Source: JADKIH01 sp031417395
GTDB taxonomy: Bacteria > Bacteroidota > Bacteroidia > AKYH767-A > 2013-40CM-41-45
DNA: 64,000 nucleotides
Direction: 5' to 3'
NCBI GenBank assembly: GCA_031417395.1
Contig: JANOVM010000018.1
Location: 62,001 to 126,000 of the forward strand
The translations under genes were made by a program, and so were the position numbers. The first letter of the stretch is position 1; the number at the start of each line of letters is the position of its first letter. Of this stretch, positions 8,654 to 15,929 are shown one piece after another. Under the pieces are notes generated by a model. The model searched no databases. It saw nothing but the letters and a program-made list of their open reading frames with translations, and was not told where the DNA came from.

Positions 8654-9094
8654 ATGAAAATTAAAATTCTTATTGCTTCATTTATTTTATTCTCAGGAAT
8701 AATTTCATTTGCACAGGAAAAAAAAGTTTTGGATAATTTGGGAAACCAAAATTCGAATCAGGCTGAATTTAGTTTTGATAAAGAAGAATTCAATTTTGGA
8801 ACGATTAAGCAGGGTGAGTCTGTAACAGGTGAATTCAAATTCACTAATTTAGGCAACGAACCATTGATTATAACAAATGCAGAAGGTTCATGCGGTTGTA
8901 CCGTTCCTATTTTCCCTAAAGAACCAATAATGAAAAATCAATCTGCTGTTATTAAAGTTACCTTTAACAGCACAGGGAAATTCGGAATTCAGGATAAAAC
9001 AGTAACTATTACATCCAATGCCGTACAAAGCCCAATGGTTCTTCATGTAAAAGGTATCATTTCAAAATCAACAGTTGACGCACCAAAAAATTAA
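8654..9094 (+). CDS. Secreted DUF1573 protein, copy 2
   Basis: Second paralogue, 146 residues, starting 25 bp after copy 1. It has a signal peptide (MKIKILIASFILFSGIISFAQ), then a short polar linker and a DUF1573 beta-sandwich beginning FDKEEFNFGTIKQGE. The hallmark NAEGSCGCTVPIFPKEPI is followed by V.VTFNSTGK and QDKTVTITSNA. It is closer to copy 3 than to copy 1 in the second half (both have FNSTGK.G.QDKTVTITSNA), suggesting that the 2/3 duplication is the more recent. Role unknown; exported to the periplasm or beyond. Confidence 0.85.
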   Translation: MKIKILIASFILFSGIISFAQEKKVLDNLGNQNSNQAEFSFDKEEFNFGTIKQGESVTGEFKFTNLGNEPLIITNAEGSCGCTVPIFPKEPIMKNQSAVIKVTFNSTGKFGIQDKTVTITSNAVQSPMVLHVKGIISKSTVDAPKN

Positions 9095-9126
9095 ATTCAA
9101 ACTATAATTATTAAAAACTAAAAAAA

Positions 9127-9600
9127 ATGAAAAAAACTATCTTATCTATTGCTCTATTTCTCTTCGCTTCAGTATTAGTAAATGCTCAGGATAAATCATC
9201 TGCTCCGGCTCCGGCTGCTGTTGCGGCACCTGCTGTAGATATGAAAAACGCTCCCGAATTTAAATTTGAAATAGAAGAATACAACTATGGCACTATAAAA
9301 CAAGGTGACAAAGTTACATACGATTTCAACTTTGTTAATACAGGAAAAGAGCCTCTGATAATTTCTGAAGCTCACGGTTCTTGTGGATGTACTGTTCCAT
9401 CATGGCCAAAAGAGCCAATAGCAAAAGGTGGGAAAGGCTCTATCCATGTTGAATTTAATTCAACAGGTAAGATGGGAATGCAGGACAAAACGGTTACCAT
9501 AACATCTAATGCTAAATCAGGACAGAAAGTTCTTCACCTTAAAGGTAATGTTGAGGCACCTCCTGTTACCCCTGCTACTGACAAACCAGCTGAAAAGTAA
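9127..9600 (+). CDS. Secreted DUF1573 protein, copy 3
   Basis: Third paralogue, 157 residues, 32 bp after copy 2. The signal peptide (MKKTILSIALFLFASVLVNAQ) is followed by an Ala/Pro-rich linker (APAPAAVAAPAV) unlike anything in copies 1 and 2. The DUF1573 domain follows (FEIEEYNYGTIKQGD, EAHGSCGCTVPSWPKEPI, FNSTGKMG), and the tail is Pro/Thr-rich. The linker and tail would give a flexible tether. A strong terminator follows at 9632, closing the three-gene unit. Function unknown. Confidence 0.86.
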   Translation: MKKTILSIALFLFASVLVNAQDKSSAPAPAAVAAPAVDMKNAPEFKFEIEEYNYGTIKQGDKVTYDFNFVNTGKEPLIISEAHGSCGCTVPSWPKEPIAKGGKGSIHVEFNSTGKMGMQDKTVTITSNAKSGQKVLHLKGNVEAPPVTPATDKPAEK

Positions 9601-9631
9601 GATAATAACTATAGTATTTTATTGTATATTT

Positions 9632-9662
9632 GAAACCCTCCTTTTAAGGAGGGTTTCTTTTT
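9632..9662 (+). terminator. Rho-independent terminator after the DUF1573 array
   Basis: A perfect 10-bp stem, GAAACCCTCC / GGAGGGTTTC, with a TTTTAA loop is followed by a run of Ts. It separates the DUF1573 unit from the aminotransferase gene, which starts 23 bp further on. Confidence 0.9.
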
Positions 9663-9684
9663 ATATGGAAAAAAAATAAACTCT

Positions 9685-10914
9685 ATGCCCTCAACCTCCA
9701 AAAAAGGCAATCAAATGCCTCCCTCTCCTATCCGAAAACTTGTTCCCTACGCTGAAAAGGCTAAAAAAAGCGGCAAGAAAATTTATCATCTTAATATAGG
9801 TCAGCCGGATATTGAAACACCGGAGGTTATGCTGAATGCTATCCATAACTATCCAAATAAAATAATTGAATATTCCCATTCAGCAGGAATTGAATCCTAT
9901 CGAAAAAAACTTTTAGTTTATTATAAGAAATTCGATATTAATATCGATTTTACTGATATCATTATTACCACAGGCGGATCCGAAGCAATTTCAATTGCAA
10001 TGATGAGCTGTTTCGATCCGGGTGATGAAATACTTATTCCTGAACCCTTCTATGCAAATTATAATGGCTTTACAACCCAGGCTAATGTAAAAGTAATTCC
10101 TATCCGTTCTTATATTGAAAATGGATTTGCTTTACCCCCTATCTCAGAATTTGAAAAATATATTACTCCTGCAACAAGGGGTATTATGATTTGTAATCCT
10201 TCCAACCCTACAGGTTATTTGTATTCTCAGGAAGAACTTATGGTGCTAAAGAACCTCGTGCTGAAACATGACCTCTGGTTATTTTCAGATGAAGTTTATC
10301 GTGAGTTTTGTTACGATAATAAAATATTTTCATCAGCCTTGAATTTAAAAGGAATTGAGCAAAATGTAGTTATGCTTGATTCAATTTCCAAAAGATACAG
10401 TGCCTGCGGTGCTCGCATAGGAGCTTTGATTTCCAGGAACAAGGATTTGATGGCTACTGCCTTGAAATTTGCTCAGGCTCGTTTAAGTCCGCCTGCTATC
10501 GGACAAGCAGCCGCTGAAGCCGGTATCGATACACCTGAATCTTATTTCAAAGAAGTTACTACCGAATATGTTGCCAGAAGGGATTTCATTGTTGACGCTC
10601 TCAATAAAATAGATGGTGTATTTTGTCCTAAACCCAGTGGTGCATTTTATTGCATTGCCCGATTACCTATTGACAATTCCGATAAATTTTGTCAGTGGTT
10701 ACTGGAAAGCTTTTCCTATGAAAACGAAACCGTAATGCTTGCTCCCGCTACAGGCTTCTATTCCAATCCGGATTATGGAACAGATGAAGTCAGAATTGCT
10801 TATGTGTTAAACATTAATGATCTGAAAAAAGCAATAAAATGTCTGGAAGCCGCTCTGCTTGAGTATCCCGGAAGAGTTCTGAAAAAAAAGGAAATGAAAA
10901 TTTCACAAGACTAA
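9685..10914 (+). CDS. PLP-dependent class I aminotransferase (aspartate aminotransferase-like)
   Basis: A cytoplasmic fold-type I aminotransferase of 409 residues. Visible landmarks are LNIGQPDIETPE near the N-terminus, TTGGSEAI (cofactor phosphate contact), NPSNPTG (substrate carboxylate and ring Asn) and SDEVYREF. The Schiff-base lysine is Lys236 in DSISKRYSACGARIGAL. The protein aligns with aspartate or aromatic aminotransferases of the AspC-like subgroup; the exact amino donor cannot be told from sequence. It sits downstream of a terminator and convergent with the GH171 gene, with only 15 bp between the stops. Confidence 0.88.
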   Translation: MPSTSKKGNQMPPSPIRKLVPYAEKAKKSGKKIYHLNIGQPDIETPEVMLNAIHNYPNKIIEYSHSAGIESYRKKLLVYYKKFDINIDFTDIIITTGGSEAISIAMMSCFDPGDEILIPEPFYANYNGFTTQANVKVIPIRSYIENGFALPPISEFEKYITPATRGIMICNPSNPTGYLYSQEELMVLKNLVLKHDLWLFSDEVYREFCYDNKIFSSALNLKGIEQNVVMLDSISKRYSACGARIGALISRNKDLMATALKFAQARLSPPAIGQAAAEAGIDTPESYFKEVTTEYVARRDFIVDALNKIDGVFCPKPSGAFYCIARLPIDNSDKFCQWLLESFSYENETVMLAPATGFYSNPDYGTDEVRIAYVLNINDLKKAIKCLEAALLEYPGRVLKKKEMKISQD

Positions 10915-10929
10915 TATCCATACATTAGT

Positions 10930-12108
10930 CTATTCGAAGTCAACATATATGAGGTATTTTTTTCGAATCTCTTTAAATTTCTGAATTCCTTTTTTCCAGG
11001 ATTTCCGAATTTCTGCTTCGGTTTTTTTATTAATAATCTGCTTTCTCAATTGCGAGGTTCCTGCCAGCTTATCGAAAAAATTATTAAAGAATCTTTCTTT
11101 ATCAGGATAAAATCTATAAATATCGATTAGCCATTTTAATTGAATTTTTTTCTCAACAATTAACCTGTTTCCTTCACCGCTTAAATCCAATCCTGAACAT
11201 AGTGTATCACGATACGGCGGATTAGGCGCCACTCCTAAAATTGCTTGAGGTTTAAAAGCAACATTTCCTGAATCATTACCGGGATAACCAATAAGCCTGA
11301 ATGGTTTTTCCGTTCCACGGCCGAGGCTGATGGCAGTACCTTCAAAAAAACAAATTGAAGGATAAAGATAAATTGCATCTAAATCCGGAAGATTTGGAGA
11401 TGGCGGAATAGGAAGTCTATACTTTGTTGAATGAAAATAATTTCTGACAGGTATAACCTTGAGATTACATTTTTGCTTTTGACGAAGCCATTTTTCTCCA
11501 TTAATCATTTGGGCATATTCTCCAATTGTCATTCCATAAACAACTGGAACCCGCTGCATTCCAACAAATGAAGTATATTTTGTTTCGAGTACCGGCCCAT
11601 CAATATAAAAACCATTGGGATTGGGCCTGTCAAGTATAATAAGTGGAATATTATAATCGGCGCAAGATTCCATTACATATTGAAGAGTAGATATGTAAGT
11701 ATAGAACCTGACACCTACGTCTTGTATATCAAATAGCATCAAATCAATGCCTTTTAAGTTGTTTGAATCCGGACCAAGATGTTTGCCATACAATGAAACA
11801 ATCGGCAAACCGGTCAGACTGTCAACATTGTTTCCTATTTCTTCCCCTGCACCCTTGTTTCCCCGAAATCCATGCTCAGGGGCGAAAACGCATTTTATTT
11901 TAAATCCGGAAGAAAGCAAAGAATCTACGAGATGCTTTCGACCAATAAAAGATGTCTGATTGGCAACTATTCCAATTGTTTTTCCTTTTATCATTGGAAA
12001 ATACATATCTGTTTGAAAAGCACCCGGTAAAACTGTAGTTTTAGGTTTTGCAAAAACAGACAAAACTGTAGTTAATAAAATGAATAAGATTATACTTTTG
12101 TAAACCAT
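10930..12108 (-). CDS. DUF1343 / GH171 exo-beta-N-acetylmuramidase-like protein
   Basis: A 392-residue exported protein with a signal peptide (MVYKSIILFILLTTVLSVFAKP). The DUF1343 domain shows GIVANQTSF, FAPEHGFRG, SLYGKH, LMLFDIQDVGVRFYTYISTL, ILDRPNPNG and PPSPNLPDLDAIYLYP. Characterised DUF1343 members (NamZ, glycoside hydrolase family 171) remove terminal N-acetylmuramic acid from peptidoglycan fragments, so cell-wall recycling or scavenging in the periplasm is likely. The ending (KKGIQKFKEIRKKYLIY) and length are typical. It is divergent from the permease gene at 12165, leaving a short shared 56-bp promoter gap. Confidence 0.87.
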   Translation of the reverse strand: MVYKSIILFILLTTVLSVFAKPKTTVLPGAFQTDMYFPMIKGKTIGIVANQTSFIGRKHLVDSLLSSGFKIKCVFAPEHGFRGNKGAGEEIGNNVDSLTGLPIVSLYGKHLGPDSNNLKGIDLMLFDIQDVGVRFYTYISTLQYVMESCADYNIPLIILDRPNPNGFYIDGPVLETKYTSFVGMQRVPVVYGMTIGEYAQMINGEKWLRQKQKCNLKVIPVRNYFHSTKYRLPIPPSPNLPDLDAIYLYPSICFFEGTAISLGRGTEKPFRLIGYPGNDSGNVAFKPQAILGVAPNPPYRDTLCSGLDLSGEGNRLIVEKKIQLKWLIDIYRFYPDKERFFNNFFDKLAGTSQLRKQIINKKTEAEIRKSWKKGIQKFKEIRKKYLIYVDFE

Positions 12109-12164
12109 AACAACGTCGATAATAAAATACCTTTAACCTTTACTGCAAATCTAATAGTTCCAAA

Positions 12165-13388
12165 TTGAACTACGAACTTTTTATAGCTAAACGAATTGCC
12201 TTTTTAAAAGAAAAGGGTAATGTAATTTCAAAACCAATAATCCGTATCGCTTTAATAGGTATGGCTCTTGGTTTTGCAGTTATGACCATTACGATAGCAA
12301 TAGTAACGGGTTTTAAAAAAGAAATTCGTGATAAAGTAATTGGCTTTGGATCTCACATTCAAATAAGTAATTATGATGAAAATAATTCTTATGAAACAAA
12401 ACCAATAATAAGAAATCAGGCATTTATTAAATTTTTAAAAAACGATCCGGAAATAAAGCATATCCAGGTCTTTGCCACCAAAGCAGGTATCATAAAAACA
12501 GAACATGATATTGAAGGTGTTGTCGCTAAAGGAGTTGGCAGCGACTTCGACTGGACTTATTTCTCTTCCTACTTAATAGAAGGCAGCGTTTTCTCAATTT
12601 CTGACAGTTCATTATCCGATGCTATCCTCATTTCAGAAAATTTATCAAAAAAACTCAATCTTCATCCGGGGAATACCTTGATCATGAATTTTATCCAACA
12701 ACCTCCAAGAGCAAGGAAATTCAAGATCGCCGGAATTTATAAGACAGGTTTAGAGGAATTTGATAACCTTTATATTTTCTGTGACATTGGCCATATTCAA
12801 AAGTTAAACGACTGGAGTAAAAATGATGTTGGAGGATTTGAGGTAACCCTTAAAAATTTTGATAATCTAAACAAAGAAGCTGATAAGATTTATAATCTAA
12901 CAGGCTCAGATCTGAATTCGCGTACGATTATCGAAATTTTCCCTCAGATTTTTGACTGGCTGGGATTGCAAAATATCAATGCAATAATTATCATAACACT
13001 AATGATTATTGTTTCAGGTATGAACATGATTTCCGCTTTATTAATTATAATACTGGAACGAATTACTTTGATAGGAGTTTTAAAAGCCCTAGGTAGTAAA
13101 AACTCAAGTGTGCGGAAATTATTTATCTATCTTGCAGGTTACCTTATCGGTAAAGGAATGCTTTGGGGAAATATTATAGGTATTGGTTTTATTTTACTTC
13201 AAAAAAAATTCGGACTTTTTCACCTTGATCAACAGTCGTATTATATTTCTTACGTTCCTGTAAACTTTTCTTTAACACACATACTTTTACTTAATGCAGG
13301 TACATTACTAATATGTACGTTGATGATGGTTTTACCAACCATGATAATAACCAGAATCAGTCCATTAAATTCAATTCGCTATTCATAG
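12165..13388 (+). CDS. LolC/FtsX-type ABC transporter permease
   Basis: A 407-residue inner-membrane protein. One hydrophobic helix lies near residues 25-50 (IALIGMALGFAVMTITIAI), followed by a large periplasmic MacB-like domain. Three C-terminal helices at about 270-405 make up the FtsX domain, with the cytoplasmic coupling motif ERITLIGVLKALGSKNSSVRK. This is the layout of LolC/LolE permeases, which extract lipoproteins from the inner membrane. The cognate ATPase is not adjacent. The only reasonable start is a TTG giving MNYELFIAKRIAF, which agrees with related N-termini. Confidence 0.82.
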   Translation: MNYELFIAKRIAFLKEKGNVISKPIIRIALIGMALGFAVMTITIAIVTGFKKEIRDKVIGFGSHIQISNYDENNSYETKPIIRNQAFIKFLKNDPEIKHIQVFATKAGIIKTEHDIEGVVAKGVGSDFDWTYFSSYLIEGSVFSISDSSLSDAILISENLSKKLNLHPGNTLIMNFIQQPPRARKFKIAGIYKTGLEEFDNLYIFCDIGHIQKLNDWSKNDVGGFEVTLKNFDNLNKEADKIYNLTGSDLNSRTIIEIFPQIFDWLGLQNINAIIIITLMIIVSGMNMISALLIIILERITLIGVLKALGSKNSSVRKLFIYLAGYLIGKGMLWGNIIGIGFILLQKKFGLFHLDQQSYYISYVPVNFSLTHILLLNAGTLLICTLMMVLPTMIITRISPLNSIRYS

Positions 13389-13687
13389 AATCCTTTTGCT
13401 TACGAATTCTAATTTCTTAATCCTGAAAATTAAAATCTCAATTCCAAGACCTGCTTTTACATAAATACTTTTAAAATCCTTGATCAATAAATTAAATATT
13501 GATTCATTTTTAATCAATTGATATTAAACATTTTATATCTATTTGATTGAATGCAATTTATGTCGGAACTAACCATTAAACTCAATTAATAGTCCCGATA
13601 AAGGGAAGAAATTAAAATTAAAATTAAAACCTTTCTTAACTTTGCACTCCAAAAATTGATTCATAACTTTTTACTAAATTTTCACTA
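13389..13687. other. AT-rich intergenic region upstream of cystathionine beta-synthase
   Basis: 299 bp with no credible ORF on either strand. The sequence is strongly AT-rich. The only recognisable signal is the promoter-like TAACTTTG box at 13637. No hairpin, tRNA or repeat family is evident. Confidence 0.6.
13637..13644 (+). promoter_or_regulatory. Candidate -7 promoter element of the CBS gene
   Basis: TAACTTTG matches TAnnTTTG exactly, 43 nt before the ATG at 13688. There is no TTTG at the expected upstream position. Confidence 0.45.
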
Positions 13688-15073
13688 ATGGCAGTAAATC
13701 CGGCAAAAAAAACGTGTAATAATATATTAGAGGCTATTGGAAATACTCCCTTAGTGCGACTCAATAAAGTTGCAGAAGGAATAAAAGCCACCGTCTATGC
13801 TAAAATAGAAACATTCAATCCCGGCAATTCCATTAAAGACAGAATGGCTCTGAAAATGATAGAAGATGCTGAGAAAGCCGGCATTCTCAAACCCGGAGGA
13901 ACAATTATTGAAGGTACTTCCGGAAATACAGGAATGGGTCTGGCAATTGCAGCAATTGTAAAAGGCTATAAATGTATTTTTACAACAACCGATAAGCAAT
14001 CAAAAGAAAAGGTTGATGCTCTAAAAGCTTTCGGAGCAGATGTTATTGTTTGTCCGACCAACGTTGAACCTGAAGATCCCCGCTCTTATTATTCTGTAGC
14101 GGCGCGACTAAATAAAGAAATTGCCAATTCATTTTACCCGAATCAATACGACAACCCATCGAATACAATAGCGCATTATGAACAAACAGGACCCGAAATT
14201 TGGGAACAAACGGAAGGGAAAATTACTCATTTAGTAGTTGGTGTTGGAACAGGCGGAACGATTTGTGGCACCGGTAAATTTCTAAAGGAGAAAAATCCCA
14301 ATATAAAAATTTGGGGAATTGATACCTATGGATCAGTCTTTAAAAAATATAAAGAGACCGGTATTTTTGATAAGAATGAAATCTACCCTTATGTTACCGA
14401 AGGAATTGGCGAGGATTTTCTTCCGAAAAATGTCAACTTCAATGTTATCGATCTTTTCGAGAAAGTAACGGATAAAGACGCTGCATTAATGACAAGAGAG
14501 ATTGTACAAAAGGAAGGAATTTGGGTTGGGAATTCCGCAGGTTCGGCATTAGCAGGTCTTTTTCAGCTGAAAGATAAATTAACACCGCAGGATGTAGTAG
14601 TTGTCATTTTCCATGATCATGGAACCCGTTACATTGGTAAAATATTCAACGATCAATGGATGCGTAAAATGGGCTATATAGACAAGAAAGGAATGACAGC
14701 AAAAGATATTGTTAGCTATAGGAACAATACTGAACTTATTACCATTGATAAGAACGATTCAATTGCCAATGCTCTTCGCATAATCAACGACAATAACTTC
14801 TCACAAATCCCGGTAACATCCGATGACAGAATTGTTGGATCGATATATGAGAATCTTGTTTATGATCACATTCTTAAAAATCCAACTGCTAAAAATGATA
14901 AAGTAGAAGTAATAATGCAGGAAGCACTTCCTTTTGCTGATATAACTACTCCATTGGAAGAATTATCTGAAATGATTTCCGGCGACCGAATGGCTGTACT
15001 AGTAAAAGATTTTAAAGCAGGAAGAACATTTATTATTACTAAAAGTGATATAGCGGAAGCTCTTCTCAAGTAA
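13688..15073 (+). CDS. Cystathionine beta-synthase (PLP enzyme with C-terminal CBS pair)
   Basis: A 461-residue cytoplasmic enzyme condensing serine and homocysteine, or working as an O-acetylserine/cysteine-type beta-replacing enzyme. The PLP Schiff-base lysine is Lys50 in NPGNSIKDRMA. EGTSGNTGMGLA binds the substrate, and GVGTGGTICGTGKF holds the cofactor phosphate. From about residue 335 a Bateman module of two CBS domains follows (SQIPVTSDDRIVGS, MAVLVKDFKAGRTFIITKSD), which in related enzymes binds adenosyl ligands and regulates activity. Domain order and length fit bacterial CBS rather than plain cysteine synthase, which lacks the CBS pair. Confidence 0.9.
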   Translation: MAVNPAKKTCNNILEAIGNTPLVRLNKVAEGIKATVYAKIETFNPGNSIKDRMALKMIEDAEKAGILKPGGTIIEGTSGNTGMGLAIAAIVKGYKCIFTTTDKQSKEKVDALKAFGADVIVCPTNVEPEDPRSYYSVAARLNKEIANSFYPNQYDNPSNTIAHYEQTGPEIWEQTEGKITHLVVGVGTGGTICGTGKFLKEKNPNIKIWGIDTYGSVFKKYKETGIFDKNEIYPYVTEGIGEDFLPKNVNFNVIDLFEKVTDKDAALMTREIVQKEGIWVGNSAGSALAGLFQLKDKLTPQDVVVVIFHDHGTRYIGKIFNDQWMRKMGYIDKKGMTAKDIVSYRNNTELITIDKNDSIANALRIINDNNFSQIPVTSDDRIVGSIYENLVYDHILKNPTAKNDKVEVIMQEALPFADITTPLEELSEMISGDRMAVLVKDFKAGRTFIITKSDIAEALLK

Positions 15074-15116
15074 AGATTTGCGGCTTTACTTACTTGCCCA
15101 TGTTATAAAATTTTAA

Positions 15117-15902
15117 ATGATTTCAACTACAGATCAACTGGGTCGAATACTACAATTAGCCAAGCAACCGGTTAAGATCATTTCATTAGTTCCCTCACAG
15201 ACTGAATTACTTTTTGAACTGGGGTTAGATAAAGAAGTAGCAGCCATAACAAAATTTTGTATTCATCCTGAGAGTTGGCATCAATCAAAAACAAAAATCG
15301 GAGGAACAAAAAATCTCAAATTAGATAAAATAAATGCTATCCAACCTGATTTAATTATTGCAAACAAAGAGGAAAATGAAGAGTCTCAGATTCGCAAATT
15401 AATTGAAGATTTTCCTGTTTGGATCTCCGATATAAAAAACCTGGATGATGCCCTTGGTATGGTCCGTGAAGTTTCTAAAATTGTCGGGAAAGAAAACAAA
15501 GGCATAGAAATAATAAACGAAATTAAATCCGGTTTTATGTTATTGGCCCAAAAGAGAAATAACATAAATTGCGCTTATTTGATATGGAACAAGCCAATGA
15601 TGACAGTTGGCGGTGATACATTCATTTCCAATATGCTTGAATATGCAGGTTACACAAATGTTTTTAATGAAAAATCACGTTATCCGGAAATAACAGCCGA
15701 AGACCTTGAAAAGAAAGCCCCTGATGTTTTATTTTTATCATCGGAACCTTTTCCTTACTTTAACAAATTAATAGATCAATATAAATCAGATTTCCCTAAA
15801 ATCAATGTTCAGCTGGTAGACGGAGAATTGTTTTCCTGGTATGGATCCAGACTCCTAAAATCGCCCTCCTACTTTCTTAATTTAAGAGAAAAGTTCGAAT
15901 GA
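15117..15902 (+). CDS. BtuF-like helical-backbone metal receptor without signal peptide
   Basis: A 261-residue protein with the class III periplasmic binding fold. It reads KIISLVPSQTELLFELGL, KFCIHPE, GGTKNLKLDKINAIQPDLIIANKEENE and a C-terminal lobe ending SWYGSRLLKSP. Relatives bind vitamin B12 or iron chelates for ABC import. Neither a signal peptide nor a lipobox is visible: the N-terminus (MISTTDQLGRILQLAKQPV) is polar. The mature protein would therefore stay in the cytoplasm unless exported otherwise. No BtuCD genes are adjacent. It could be a sensor or a corrinoid-handling protein; cargo unknown. Confidence 0.78.
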   Translation: MISTTDQLGRILQLAKQPVKIISLVPSQTELLFELGLDKEVAAITKFCIHPESWHQSKTKIGGTKNLKLDKINAIQPDLIIANKEENEESQIRKLIEDFPVWISDIKNLDDALGMVREVSKIVGKENKGIEIINEIKSGFMLLAQKRNNINCAYLIWNKPMMTVGGDTFISNMLEYAGYTNVFNEKSRYPEITAEDLEKKAPDVLFLSSEPFPYFNKLIDQYKSDFPKINVQLVDGELFSWYGSRLLKSPSYFLNLREKFE

Positions 15903-15929
15903 ATTTGATATATTAGTTTTCTATTATTT

